Shown: positions 17,814-26,839, counted from the stretch's first letter. The stretch: 64,000 bases of DNA from Caldifermentibacillus hisashii (GCF_027568575.1 NZ_JANUVP010000001.1); one strand, 5' to 3'. Notes: generated from the letters alone by a model not told the origin. Translations and numbers: made by a program.

Positions 17814-18107
17814 CTATTCAAATTCAACTTGTTCAAAATGATCATCGTCTTTAACCGGATCTTCCTCTGAATGAAGAACATGATAATAGTAGATAAGACC
17901 TATCGTAATCGGTAATAGCAAAAAAATAAACGCTAAAATTTTTATTAAAGGATTTTGGATTTTCCTTTTTTTCTTTTTCTTCTTTTTGGCAGCTTCCCGT
18001 TTTTTCTTATGATACTCGCTCCGTGACGGCAAATGGGTAGCCATGATCGTCTCTTCTTGTTGTTGAGACAATTTTCTCAATCGTTCTGCCTGATCCTGTT
18101 GCACCAT
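17814..18107 (-). CDS. Short YpbE-like membrane protein without LysM domain
   Basis: 97-aa protein: charged N-terminus, a strongly basic stretch (residues 35-52, many lysines), one transmembrane helix (about 53-77) and an acidic C-terminal tail. It occupies the position of ypbE between ypbF and ypbD and resembles its N-terminal part, but Bacillus subtilis YpbE is much longer and ends in LysM; here the stop comes right after the membrane helix. The ATG at 18107 has AAGGGAG upstream. It could be a reduced YpbE or an unrelated single-pass protein. Confidence 0.7.
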   Translation of the reverse strand: MVQQDQAERLRKLSQQQEETIMATHLPSRSEYHKKKREAAKKKKKKKRKIQNPLIKILAFIFLLLPITIGLIYYYHVLHSEEDPVKDDDHFEQVEFE

Positions 18108-18143
18108 TATCAGCCACTCCCTTAATTAAACATCCCAACCTTC

Positions 18144-18734
18144 TTATTTCTGTTTGGGGAGGTTTTTAAAATAAATAAATAGCCCTAATAAACAATCGAT
18201 AACAAAGTGCATAAAAAACGAAACGGCCAGATTTCCTGTCCACTCATATATGAAACCGATAAAAAAACTTAATACCACGACATCAAAAAATAAAAATTTA
18301 TTGAATAAATAACGGAAATGAACGAGTGCAAAAATAACACTTGCCGTGACAAGACCAAATTTCGTTTGCAAGACACCGCGAAACAATAATTCTTCACTAA
18401 ACGCAACGAGCAGAGTCATGAAAATAATCGGAACAACACCACGATTTGTAAATAATCGTTCATTAATTCCCCCATCATCAAAATACGCTAAGGGTAAAAA
18501 TTTCATTAATAAAAAATCAATGAAGACAACAAGCGTCCCTGCTCCTCCGCCAATTTTGAGGATGGATTTGATGTACCTGAAATCGAATAGCTGAAAGACG
18601 TCCAGGAAATCCGGAAAAAGGAAAAAGGCAAGGAGGACCGCAATAAAAAAAATTAGTGCTTGAGAAATGTAAAAATTTAATAAAAGTTCCTGATCGGACA
18701 ATTGGTCAATCATTTGTTTTTGTCGATTTTTCAC
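18144..18734 (-). CDS. ypbD: CPBP family intramembrane metalloprotease (YpbD)
   Basis: Polytopic membrane protein of 196 aa with the three CPBP (Abi) motifs: EELLFR (near residue 110), FALVHFRY (near 128) and HFVIDCLLG (near 175), whose glutamates and histidines are the presumed metal-binding residues. Substrate unknown. It uses a GTG start at 18734, with GGAG 7 nt upstream inside the 3' end of recS, and begins one nt past that stop, so it is translationally linked to the helicase. Confidence 0.88.
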   Translation of the reverse strand: MKNRQKQMIDQLSDQELLLNFYISQALIFFIAVLLAFFLFPDFLDVFQLFDFRYIKSILKIGGGAGTLVVFIDFLLMKFLPLAYFDDGGINERLFTNRGVVPIIFMTLLVAFSEELLFRGVLQTKFGLVTASVIFALVHFRYLFNKFLFFDVVVLSFFIGFIYEWTGNLAVSFFMHFVIDCLLGLFIYFKNLPKQK

Positions 18735-18735
18735 T

Positions 18736-20226
18736 TCATATCTCCATTTCTATCGAAAATAGTTCCGCCAGTCTATGTCGCCAATTAATCGGAAGAACCT
18801 GTTTCTTTAGTGCATTTGCTTGTTGATAACATGATAAATCGAGTCCACAATTATCGCAACAATTATCGTGTCTTTCTCTTTTTGTTTCCTGGAAGCTCAT
18901 CAGCAATCGCTCTCGCCGACAACCTTCATATTCAATCCAATCTGTTATTTCTTGCAGTTTCACCTTTTTAATTGCCAGCCTTTCGTCAATAAATGAACGC
19001 AATTTCCTTTTAAAATCATTTTCGTCTTTACTATTTATATAAAACTTCCATAACAGTCGCCATTGTACTTCGGTATAACCTTCAGGGACTGCTGTTTTCT
19101 CCGGGACATTCCCGTCTATATTGTTGAGAAAATTTTTCAATCGTTGAATCCGTGAAAAATGGTCGATTTGAATATCGCTTGGATATTCGGATTCTAACAA
19201 TTGTTGTTGGAGAAAGATATCGTCGTCCGCATAAAGCATAACAGCAATACTTTTTTCTCCATCTCGTCCGGCACGACCAATTTCCTGTAAATAAGATTCG
19301 AGATTGATCGGTGGATGAAAATGAATAATATAACGGACATTTTCTTTATTTACACCCATGCCAAATGCACTTGTTGCACACATTATTTTTAATTCATCAT
19401 ATAGAAATTGTTGTTGAAGTAATATCCGCATTTCTTGATCGATCCCGGAATGGTAAGCTGCCGCCGGGCCAAGAGAACGTTCATTCAACTCTTTTGCAAC
19501 TTCATTTGCCAATTTTTTACTGGAAAAATATAAAATACCGGGGCCTGTTAATTGCTTGACCAGTTCAAACAAATGTTGTTTTTTTGTCTGATAATCTCGG
19601 ACTTTGATTACTTGTAAAGCGATATTTGGCCGATCTACAGAATTAATATATTCCTCGGCATTTTCCATATGTAAGAACTTTTTAATATCATTTTGAACAT
19701 CTTCCCGGGCAGTCGCTGTTAGTGCTAAGGTAACAGGATTTCCCAACTCGCTGCGAATCCGTCCCAGTTCAAGGTAATCAGGACGAAAATCATATCCCCA
19801 CTGGGAAATACAGTGAGCTTCGTCAATAACTAATAAAGAAACTGGAACGGACTTTATTTTTTTAAAAATAAAATCGTTTTGGATTAATTCAGGCGAAATA
19901 TATATAAATTTGTACTTGTGAACGTTCTGCAAAACCGATCGCCTTTCCTCCCTTGTTAAAAACGAATTGATGGCAACAACCCGTTTTTCACCGCGTATTT
20001 TCATCTGCTCAACTTGATCCTGCATGAGTGAAAGCAACGGGGAAATAATTAAGACCATCCCTTTCATTAAGTAACCCGGCAGTTGGTAGCATAATGATTT
20101 CCCTGTTCCGGTTGGTAAAAGCGCCAACGTATCCTTTTCGTTCAAAATGGATTGAATAATTTCCTTTTGTCCTTTTCGAAACTGAGTATAAGAAAATTTT
20201 TCATATAAAATCTTTTCTAACTCCAT
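18736..20226 (-). CDS. recS: RecQ-family DNA helicase RecS
   Basis: ATP-dependent 3'-5' DNA helicase of the short RecQ type, 496 aa, the same length as Bacillus subtilis RecS (YpbC). Motif I LLPTGTGKS (near residue 36), DEAH (near 135), TATARED and the motif VI region QEIGRAGRDG (near 315) are intact. After a zinc-binding segment (CRRERLL ... CCDNCGL) the protein ends without an HRDC domain. The ATG at 20226 follows TAGGTGGG. The upstream neighbour ypbB overlaps functionally by conserved synteny only. Confidence 0.93.
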   Translation of the reverse strand: MELEKILYEKFSYTQFRKGQKEIIQSILNEKDTLALLPTGTGKSLCYQLPGYLMKGMVLIISPLLSLMQDQVEQMKIRGEKRVVAINSFLTREERRSVLQNVHKYKFIYISPELIQNDFIFKKIKSVPVSLLVIDEAHCISQWGYDFRPDYLELGRIRSELGNPVTLALTATAREDVQNDIKKFLHMENAEEYINSVDRPNIALQVIKVRDYQTKKQHLFELVKQLTGPGILYFSSKKLANEVAKELNERSLGPAAAYHSGIDQEMRILLQQQFLYDELKIMCATSAFGMGVNKENVRYIIHFHPPINLESYLQEIGRAGRDGEKSIAVMLYADDDIFLQQQLLESEYPSDIQIDHFSRIQRLKNFLNNIDGNVPEKTAVPEGYTEVQWRLLWKFYINSKDENDFKRKLRSFIDERLAIKKVKLQEITDWIEYEGCRRERLLMSFQETKRERHDNCCDNCGLDLSCYQQANALKKQVLPINWRHRLAELFSIEMEI

Positions 20227-20254
20227 TTTCCCACCTATTTTTTCCTAATCATAA

Positions 20255-21322
20255 TTAAACATCATTTTTGTCATTCATTTTGGATAAGACTAAGCGAATT
20301 GAAAAATAATCAATATCCGTCAAATAGTCTTTAATCGTTTTTAATTTTCTCGTTTGTAAAAGGTTTACCGCTTCGGTTATTCGTTTTTGTGTTTCTGGTT
20401 TTACATAAGTTTCAATTGAAAATGTCGGATCCAGTAAAGCAATTTCAATGATATGGTCTTCAATGGTACTTTTCTTTAGTTTACGAAATTTTGCGATTTC
20501 CTCAACGTTCTTTCCATATTTTAAAAATTTATATGTTTCCCAACTTGAACTGGTTAAAGTCCACGGTGACTTTCGATCAGCGAGCAATGAAGAAAGGATT
20601 GGAAATTCACCTCTTTCATGCCAAATGGTTTTGATCATAAAATGAAGGCAGCTGCGAAATGCTAATAGGTAATATGTCTCGTCTACAGCAGCTTGTTTGG
20701 CAATTTGCGTTGAGGTGTAGCCCGGTTTTTGATAGCCGGTAAATCTCGCTACGATATAATCAGGATTTTCTCGGTTCTGTTCACAAATTTCAAAAATTGT
20801 AAAAAGTTCATGATATAAACGTAGTGATAATTGTTTTTTGTTATAAATTTGCCGCTTCTCTCCAAGCCAACGTTTCACCCAGTTTTGGATCGGATAGTCT
20901 CTAACAACCGGAATAAATTTCGTTTCACTATAGGCCCAATTAGTAAGTATTTGAATGAGTAGGGTTAGTCTTTGCCAAAAAAGTTGTTCAATTTTGTGAA
21001 ATTGCCAACCATTTAAGTGGTCCGGTATCGGATATCCCGACATCAACTCGGAAAGTACTTTTTTGCCTGAATCAGTCAGCGTGACCGTTTTATCGGAAAT
21101 AACTATTGACCCGGTTTTTTCTAATTTTTTCACTGTATCAATAAAAGCATCAGCGTCCATTTCCGGGTATACTGAGTAAAGATGTTGTAATGAATACCAA
21201 ACTGCATCTTGTAATGTTTGTGTCGATTTTTTTCCGGTTAACAAATATTGGACAGCTTTAATAGATCGCTCACCTTTAAATTGGTATATACAGTACAAAA
21301 TTAACGCATAAAAGTAGTTCAC
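20255..21322 (-). CDS. ypbB: YpbB family helix-turn-helix protein
   Basis: 355-aa cytoplasmic protein always found ahead of the recS helicase gene in Bacillus. The C-terminal region around residues 265-300 (KNVEEIAKFRKLKKSTIEDH) is a helix-turn-helix of the kind found C-terminal in other RecQ helicases, so it may supply in trans what the short RecS lacks; that is inference. AAAGGTGGTG stands 6 nt before a GTG at 21322, preferred over the GTG at 21334 that lies within that site. Confidence 0.83.
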   Translation of the reverse strand: MNYFYALILYCIYQFKGERSIKAVQYLLTGKKSTQTLQDAVWYSLQHLYSVYPEMDADAFIDTVKKLEKTGSIVISDKTVTLTDSGKKVLSELMSGYPIPDHLNGWQFHKIEQLFWQRLTLLIQILTNWAYSETKFIPVVRDYPIQNWVKRWLGEKRQIYNKKQLSLRLYHELFTIFEICEQNRENPDYIVARFTGYQKPGYTSTQIAKQAAVDETYYLLAFRSCLHFMIKTIWHERGEFPILSSLLADRKSPWTLTSSSWETYKFLKYGKNVEEIAKFRKLKKSTIEDHIIEIALLDPTFSIETYVKPETQKRITEAVNLLQTRKLKTIKDYLTDIDYFSIRLVLSKMNDKNDV

Positions 21323-21444
21323 AGGTATCACCACCTTTATTTTACCATGAATTCGTTGGAAGGAATGGTTTTCTTTTCTCCCGGTAGATTTTCAACTAAT
21401 TGTCAATAATCAACATGGTTGGATCATTTCCAGCTACAAATCTA

Positions 21445-21473
21445 TTGAAAAGTCTTTGCCCGAGTTTTACAAT
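21445..21473 (+). promoter_or_regulatory. Sigma-A promoter of ferredoxin gene
   Basis: TTGAAA and TACAAT with a 17-nt spacer, 63 nt upstream of the fer start codon and divergent from ypbB. Confidence 0.65.
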
Positions 21474-21535
21474 GAAAGATGTCTTCCTTTCGTTCATGTA
21501 AAGAGAGACGAATAAATAAAGGAGGCTATAATGGA

Positions 21536-21784
21536 ATGGGCAAATATACAATCGTTGACAAAGAAACATGTATCGCATGTGGTGCCTGTGGTGCTGCTGC
21601 TCCAGATATTTATGATTATGATGATGAAGGTATTGCATATGTAATACTTGACGATAATACCGGTACGAGTGAAGTACCTGAAATATTAGAAGACGATATG
21701 ATGGATGCTTTCGAAGGCTGTCCGACTGATTCCATTCGTGTCAGTGATGAACCTTTTGATGGGGACCCGGACAAATTTGAGTAA
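21536..21784 (+). CDS. fer: 4Fe-4S ferredoxin
   Basis: Small acidic electron carrier of 82 aa, nearly identical to Bacillus subtilis Fer. Cluster ligands: CIACGAC (residues 11-17), where three cysteines bind iron, and the distant cysteine in FEGCPTDS (near 61). In Bacillus it donates electrons to cytochrome P450s and acyl-lipid desaturase. The frame opens upstream at 21479 but the family start is MGKYTIVDKETC; AGGAGG lies about 10 nt before that ATG. An out-of-frame ATG at 21531 lies between. Confidence 0.96.
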   Translation: MGKYTIVDKETCIACGACGAAAPDIYDYDDEGIAYVILDDNTGTSEVPEILEDDMMDAFEGCPTDSIRVSDEPFDGDPDKFE

Positions 21785-21789
21785 TGTAT

Positions 21790-21822
21790 AAAAGGACCGA
21801 TACTATTCGTATCGGTCCTTTT
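21790..21822. terminator. Shared terminator of fer and ribU
   Basis: Stem AAAAGGACCGATAC / GTATCGGTCCTTTT with a 5-nt loop between convergent genes; A- and T-rich ends suit both directions. Confidence 0.9.
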
Positions 21823-21839
21823 GTGCTAATGTTTAATAT

Positions 21840-22409
21840 CTATACCTGATTAAATGCAGACTGTTGTTTTTGAATCCAACTTTGCATCCTGATATATAAT
21901 CCAAAGAAAACAGCGGATATTAATATTCCTTTTAGTAAATTAAACGGCAAAATCGCTTGAACAACTACTTCATTCGGCAAGTGGAAATTTAAAAAGTAGC
22001 CATACATCGGGATAAATACAAAATAATTCAGTACACTCATCACAAGTGCCGTAATCACACTGGCAGTTGCTAAAGCAATGGTTAAGCCTTTTGTCGTTTT
22101 AATTTTTAGATAAACAAAATACGTTGGCAAAATAAAACAGATTCCGGTAACAAAATTGGCAATATGACCAACCGGGACACCTGTTTCACTGCCGGTTGAA
22201 ATTAAGTCCAATAAATTTTTAATTAACTCGATTAGTATTCCTGCTGCCGGTCCCATAATCATGGCCCCTATCAACGCAGGAATATCACTAAAATCAATTT
22301 TTAACCACGTTGGGAAACCCGGGAGCGGAAAGTTCAGGAGCATTAAAACATACGCGACTCCACTAAGCATTCCAATGGTTACAAAAGCTTTGACATTAAA
22401 TTTTTTCAT
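21840..22409 (-). CDS. ribU: Riboflavin transporter, ECF substrate-binding component
   Basis: S-component of an energy-coupling factor transporter that binds and imports riboflavin with the shared EcfAAT module. 189 aa with about six membrane helices; KIDFSDIPALIGA (near residue 40) and GPAAGILIELIKN are typical. The ATG at 22409 follows AAAGGAGAGG; the longer frame would read back into the leader. An FMN riboswitch and terminator upstream place it under flavin control. Confidence 0.94.
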   Translation of the reverse strand: MKKFNVKAFVTIGMLSGVAYVLMLLNFPLPGFPTWLKIDFSDIPALIGAMIMGPAAGILIELIKNLLDLISTGSETGVPVGHIANFVTGICFILPTYFVYLKIKTTKGLTIALATASVITALVMSVLNYFVFIPMYGYFLNFHLPNEVVVQAILPFNLLKGILISAVFFGLYIRMQSWIQKQQSAFNQV

Positions 22410-22481
22410 TTCTACCTCTCCTTTTTTGTGATTCATCACAAAAGAAAGAAGAAGAATTGGCTTCGATTTCTTCCTCACAAT

Positions 22482-22507
22482 AAAACCCCGAGAAAAATTC
22501 CTCGGGG
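22482..22507 (-). terminator. ribU: Riboswitch-controlled terminator ahead of ribU
   Basis: Minus-strand CCCCGAGG ... CTCGGGG stem followed by TTTTATTG, 60 nt after the FMN aptamer and 72 nt before ribU. It is the expected off-state hairpin of a transcription-attenuating riboswitch. Confidence 0.85.
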
Positions 22508-22569
22508 AGATTGTTTAATGGCAGGTTAAATAAACGTCCTGAAATGAAAACAGAACAAACCGAAACCTC

Positions 22570-22699
22570 CATCTTCTCCCATCCAGACTATACTGTCGGC
22601 TTTGGAATCTCACCAAATCCTGTCTAAAAATTAGACTCGCGGGCTTAAAGGATACACCCTTATTACCGCCGGTCGGGAATTTCACCCAGCCCCGAAGAT
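22570..22699 (-). ncRNA. FMN riboswitch (RFN element)
   Basis: Reading the minus strand: TCTTCGGGGCTGGGTGAAAT opens the aptamer, then TCCCGACCGGCGGTAAT, AGCCCGCGAG, GGATTTGGTGAGATTCC, AAAGCCGACAGTATAGTC and finally GGATGGGAGAAGATGG. These are the conserved blocks of the RFN element. FMN binding is expected to favour the downstream terminator and shut off ribU. Confidence 0.97.
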
Positions 22700-22835
22700 G
22701 AACCATATTTATTTTTTATTTAATATACTATATAAAAACAAAATTGTAAAGTAGAAAAACCTACATCCTGCGTATTTTTAGTAAAAAGATAAAATGAAAT
22801 GGATCTAAAACCTCCGAATGGCCGGGCAAGCTTTT

Positions 22836-23537
22836 CTACTGTTCCACCACTAATTGTTGGCCGGGTACAATAATTTCACTCTGTAAATCATTTAATTGTT
22901 TTATATCATGAACTGTTGTTTCGGACTTATTGGCAATTCCCCAAAGCGTATCACCGGATTTAACTGTGTACTTATCGGATAGCGTTTTACCCACTTCTAC
23001 AGCTTTGGTAGGCATTGAACCGGCACTAACATGCTGGCCGATTTCCCCGATCCCGAAAATTTTTGTCGGGTCTATGGAGTTCTCTTTCGTTTCCGTCCAT
23101 TCATTTTGATGTATTTCAAAATGCAAATGGGGGCCCGATGATTCACCAGTACTGCCCATCAATCCGATCTTCTGCCCTTTAGCAACCATTTGTCCTTCTT
23201 GCACTTCTCTTTTAGACAAATGGGCATAGACCGTTTCATAACCTGTTTCATGTTTAATAAACACAACATGACCATATGTATCAGAATAATATGATTTACT
23301 TACACGACCGTCATCGACAGATAATACCGGAGTCCCTGTTACATCGGCAATATCAATTCCTTTATGTTGACCATTCCTTGTGCCAAATACATCGGTAATA
23401 ACACCGTCTGCAGGCCAAATCCATGACAGTTTCATCCCCTCAGCCCTTGCGATTGATTGCTTACTTCCGATAATAAGAATGGTGATAATTACCATCATAA
23501 TTATGCCAAGCAGCAGTCTTTTTATATATTCAACCAT
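22836..23537 (-). CDS. M23 peptidase with C-terminal LysM domain
   Basis: Secreted or membrane-anchored cell-wall enzyme, 233 aa. N-terminal hydrophobic segment (residues 6-28), M23 domain (about 45-165) with the zinc ligands in GQHKGIDIAD and in the HLHFE motif (near 137), then a LysM domain (about 185-230; YTVKSGDTLWGIA). The catalytic residues look intact. The ATG at 23537 follows TAGGAGG. It occupies the interval before resE where Bacillus subtilis carries sigX-rsiX. Role unknown; a sporulation or wall-remodelling endopeptidase is possible. Confidence 0.88.
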   Translation of the reverse strand: MVEYIKRLLLGIIMMVIITILIIGSKQSIARAEGMKLSWIWPADGVITDVFGTRNGQHKGIDIADVTGTPVLSVDDGRVSKSYYSDTYGHVVFIKHETGYETVYAHLSKREVQEGQMVAKGQKIGLMGSTGESSGPHLHFEIHQNEWTETKENSIDPTKIFGIGEIGQHVSAGSMPTKAVEVGKTLSDKYTVKSGDTLWGIANKSETTVHDIKQLNDLQSEIIVPGQQLVVEQ

Positions 23538-23728
23538 TATTTTCCTCCTAAAATTAGTCATACTTTCGAACATTCTCAAATAGTGCTTGTCCAAAAAATG
23601 ACAATAAAACCACATTACATTATTATGATTATTTCACCTAAGTTTATTCGGAAAAAATGAAAAAATGTGAATGTCGATGGAAAAAATTGTTTTTGAATCA
23701 TTTAACAATGATTAATATGGCAACTCAT

Positions 23729-23987
23729 TTATGGTGTCACTGCATGTAAATCAATTAAATTTGGCGCAACAGGAACATCAGGCGTGCCATCAACAGAAAG
23801 CATCACGGTCTTGAAACGATGAAAAACGTTTTTTCGGATTATTTTTCGACGATCCTTCACGACCTAATGACCCGGCTTTTTCGGTTGCCATCTCCATCTT
23901 TGAATTTGCCTAGTCATCTAGATAATCTGGATTAAATAATTTTCCAGCGAAAAAAATGACGAAAAGCAGACCGACGACCTTTGAGGT
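23729..23987 (-). pseudogene. Decayed coding remnant, family unknown
   Basis: The 670-nt gap between the M23 gene and resE has no intact gene. On the minus strand, separate frames read as protein-like pieces: VVGLLFVIFFAGKLFNPDYL (membrane-helix-like) ending in a stop near 23919, a basic stretch MEMATEKAGSLGREGSSKNN overlapping that end, and FKTVMLSVDGTPDVPVAPNL, ending at a stop at 23729. Together these suggest a frameshifted gene. Chance open frames are not excluded. A repeat fragment related to 51290-51415 lies at 23984-24028. Confidence 0.35.
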
Positions 23988-24052
23988 GGGGGTCTTACTT
24001 CCCGTTAAGGTGATAAAGTGAAACTTCCCGGAAATTTATACCCAAAAAGTAT

Positions 24053-24103
24053 AAAAAAAGGGCGCCCATACATTCTAACTACTTTTATGATGGGAAAGCC
24101 CTT
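24053..24103 (-). terminator. Probable terminator of the resDE operon
   Basis: Minus-strand stem AAGGGC..TCCCAT / ATGGGCGCCCTT with a 22-nt loop, followed by TTTTTTATAC, about 100 nt after the resE stop. Confidence 0.6.
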
Positions 24104-24205
24104 GTATTTAAGTGTAACGCATAAAAACTGGCTGCTAACTGGCCGCCGCCGCTTTTCTATGTTCTGTATGAAACAAGATTTATCGGCAAATATTTACAAC
24201 TTTCT

Positions 24206-25969
24206 TTAATTTTCTTGTGGTAAAACGAAAACAAATGTCGTACCTTGGCCGATTTTACTTTTTACATAAATCGTTCCTTGATGGGCATCAATAATGTTTT
24301 TAACAATGGCCAGCCCAAGACCGGTTCCGGATCTACCTCTCGTTCTCGCTTTATCGGCTTTATAAAATCGTTCAAAGACAAACGGAAGATCTTCTTCAGG
24401 AATGCCGGACCCATTATCGGACACTTCAACTTGGAGCCCTTTTTCGCTATCTTTAACAATGATTCGGACCAGACCGTCTTCATGTGTATGGCGAATTGCA
24501 TTATCCACTAAATTCGTCAGTACTTGCTCGATACGATCCGGATCAAACGTATAAACTTTTTTCAATGTTTCTACTTGTATTTCTAATCGGACATTACTAA
24601 CCTTTGCAACCCCCATAAACTTTTTAGAGATTCGCTCAATGAATGGTTTTATTTCAACATTTTCTTTGTACAGGCGCATTTGACCCGATTCTAACCTCGC
24701 CAAGTCGAGCAACTCATTAACTAGCCGCCCCATACGCTGAGATTCCTCATTAATAACCGTGGTAATTTCTTTTCGCTCTTGTTCACTGGCGGCAATATCA
24801 TCCATCAGCGCCTCACTGTACCCTTGCAACATGGCAATAGGGGTTCTTAATTCATGAGAGACATTTGCAATAAAATCTTTCCTGAGTTTATCCAGTTTTC
24901 TTTCTTCAGTCATATCACGCAATACTGCAACTGCACCACGAATCGATTGTTCATCAAATTGAGGCGTAACAATAACTGTCCAATATTTCCCTTGAAAAGA
25001 AATTTCTCCTGTTTGTTCTGTTTCATTCGCAACCGCATCGTTAATCAGGTTGATTAATTTTTGCGGTATTTTGGAAGTATCATTATTAATTTCTTGTTCT
25101 TTTTCCCATGCTTTAATAAATTGTTGTGCCGGCGGATTCGTAACGATGATTTCCCCTGCTTTATTAAAGGTAATCACTCCGTCAGCCATACTGCTTAAAA
25201 TACTTGATAATTGCTCTTTTTCCTGTTTTAATGCGGTCACATTAATCTTCAATTGTTTCCGCATTTGATTAAATGTTTTCGCCAATTCACCGATCTCATC
25301 ACGTGTTAAAATCGGTACTTTTACATCAAATTTTCCTTTCGCGACTTCGGCAGCAGATTCACGCATTTTCCGAAGCGGGGCAGTAATTCTCGTTGACAAG
25401 AAAAACGCAAAAACGGTTGTTAAGATAAAGGCAATTAAAGCAGACCACATAATAATTTTATTAGTGGCTTTCATTGTATCATTCATGACATCTAATGACT
25501 GGTATATAAATACAGCACCTTTTTGATTGGAAAATTTATCCAGCGGTACGCCAATCATTAATGCTTGATCGACATTGCCCGTTTCCGAGGATAATTGTAT
25601 TTCTTTTTTGACTGTTTTGTTACCAGTGAAAACTTTTTTAAATACAGGATCATTGTAAAAATAGTTTAAAGTAAATTTTTCAGCATCATCTTGTTGTGAA
25701 TAGTAAATATGATCCTCATCGGTAATAATAATTGCGTTTGTTACATCATCCAACAATTCCCAGGCAACTTCCAAACCAAATTCCAAATCGTCATGCCTCT
25801 CAAGATTAAACGCAATCCTGTAAGCCGTATTCGTCAAAGAATCTGTTGCTCGTTCACCAACAAAATCATTGAAAAATTGAATGATTAAAACTAATAACAC
25901 AAATAAAACAACGAAAACGAGCAATAATATCGTTGCCCAAAGTTTTAAGACAACACTATTCCATTTCAT
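24206..25969 (-). CDS. resE: Sensor histidine kinase ResE
   Basis: Membrane sensor of the ResDE two-component system that controls aerobic and anaerobic respiration. Parts in order over 587 aa: first transmembrane helix (about 10-31), extracellular sensing loop, second helix (about 165-188), HAMP (about 188-240), PAS (about 250-350), HisKA with the phosphorylated histidine in NVSHELRTP (near 380) and the HATPase domain with DNGSGIPEEDL and GTGLGLAIVKN. Its ATG overlaps the resD stop by four nt (ATGA). Confidence 0.96.
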   Translation of the reverse strand: MKWNSVVLKLWATILLLVFVVLFVLLVLIIQFFNDFVGERATDSLTNTAYRIAFNLERHDDLEFGLEVAWELLDDVTNAIIITDEDHIYYSQQDDAEKFTLNYFYNDPVFKKVFTGNKTVKKEIQLSSETGNVDQALMIGVPLDKFSNQKGAVFIYQSLDVMNDTMKATNKIIMWSALIAFILTTVFAFFLSTRITAPLRKMRESAAEVAKGKFDVKVPILTRDEIGELAKTFNQMRKQLKINVTALKQEKEQLSSILSSMADGVITFNKAGEIIVTNPPAQQFIKAWEKEQEINNDTSKIPQKLINLINDAVANETEQTGEISFQGKYWTVIVTPQFDEQSIRGAVAVLRDMTEERKLDKLRKDFIANVSHELRTPIAMLQGYSEALMDDIAASEQERKEITTVINEESQRMGRLVNELLDLARLESGQMRLYKENVEIKPFIERISKKFMGVAKVSNVRLEIQVETLKKVYTFDPDRIEQVLTNLVDNAIRHTHEDGLVRIIVKDSEKGLQVEVSDNGSGIPEEDLPFVFERFYKADKARTRGRSGTGLGLAIVKNIIDAHQGTIYVKSKIGQGTTFVFVLPQEN

Positions 25970-26682
25970 TCATGAACGACCTCGAACTTATATCCCACGC
26001 CCCAAACCGTTACAATCATTTTTGCCGCTTCTTCCGACACTTTACTTAATTTTTCCCGTAAACGCTTGACATGGGTGTCGACGGTGCGCAAGTCCCCGAA
26101 AAATTCATAATGCCAAACTTCCTTTAATAATTGCTCTCGGTCAAATACTTTATCAGGGGTTTTGGCCAAAAAATACAGCAAATCATATTCCTTAGGAGTT
26201 AAACTTACTTCTTTTCCGTTTGCCAATACACGATGCGCATCATGATCTATTGTTAAATGTGGGAATACCAGGACATTCTTTGCTGTTGTATCTGTTTGTA
26301 AAAAGCCTGTTACAGACGATCTTCTTAAAAGTGCCTTTACGCGAAGAACAACTTCTCGCGGACTAAACGGTTTGACAATGTAATCATCTGTACCGACTTC
26401 AAAGCCTTGAACCCGGTTTGCCTCCTCACCTTTTGCCGTCAACATAATGATTGGTGTTGCTTTCTTATCTCGGATTTCCCGACAAACGTCTATGCCGTCT
26501 CTTCCGGGTAGCATTAGATCAAGTATGATCAAATCATAATCATTTGCCAGTGCTTTTTCTAAAGCTTCGTTTCCTTCTTGTGCTTCATCGATCAAATAAT
26601 TTTCCCGCTCTAAATACATTTTCAATAATCTTCTAATCCGTTCTTCATCATCAACAATTAAAATTTTCACTTCTTGTTCCAT
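25966..26682 (-). CDS. resD: Response regulator ResD
   Basis: OmpR-family transcription factor for respiration genes (res operon, ctaA, nitrate respiration, hmp in Bacillus subtilis). Receiver domain with VDDEERIRR (near residue 10), the phosphoacceptor aspartate in LIILDLMLPG (near 55) and the conserved lysine in VKPF; winged-helix DNA-binding domain from about 130 to the end. The start is the ATG at 26682 (MEQEVKILIVDD) after AAGGAGGG; the upstream frame has no homologous sequence. Two GTGAC/GTCAC dyads lie upstream. Confidence 0.96.
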   Translation of the reverse strand: MEQEVKILIVDDEERIRRLLKMYLERENYLIDEAQEGNEALEKALANDYDLIILDLMLPGRDGIDVCREIRDKKATPIIMLTAKGEEANRVQGFEVGTDDYIVKPFSPREVVLRVKALLRRSSVTGFLQTDTTAKNVLVFPHLTIDHDAHRVLANGKEVSLTPKEYDLLYFLAKTPDKVFDREQLLKEVWHYEFFGDLRTVDTHVKRLREKLSKVSEEAAKMIVTVWGVGYKFEVVHE

Positions 26683-26754
26683 AAGGTGAACCCTCCTTAC
26701 CAACATTGTACAAAAATCGACAACTTTTTTCTATATGTATTTCACGATTACAAA

Positions 26755-26779
26755 AGTGACCAAAAAACTTTTTGTCACT
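26755..26779. promoter_or_regulatory. Inverted repeat upstream of resD (dyad 1)
   Basis: AGTGAC-N13-GTCACT, with an inner AAAAA/TTTTT symmetry, 73 nt before the resD start. A minus-strand TATACT (26783-26788) that could be the resD -10 box lies beside it. Candidate regulator site; protein unknown. Confidence 0.4.
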
Positions 26780-26799
26780 ACTAGTATAAATGTTCCCAT

Positions 26800-26831
26800 A
26801 AAAAAAGTCTCCAATAATGAATAATGGAGAC
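26800..26831 (-). terminator. Terminator of the resABC operon
   Basis: Minus-strand GTCTCCA ... TGGAGAC stem followed by TTTTTTT, about 105 nt past the resC stop. It separates resABC from resDE transcription. Confidence 0.75.
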
Positions 26832-26839
26832 CGCCAAAA

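Noticed and set aside
22515..22706. 63-codon frame within the ribU leader
   Set aside because: It is the FMN aptamer read as protein.
24018..24209. 63-codon plus-strand frame before resE
   Set aside because: No SD, and it covers the resE terminator on the opposite strand.
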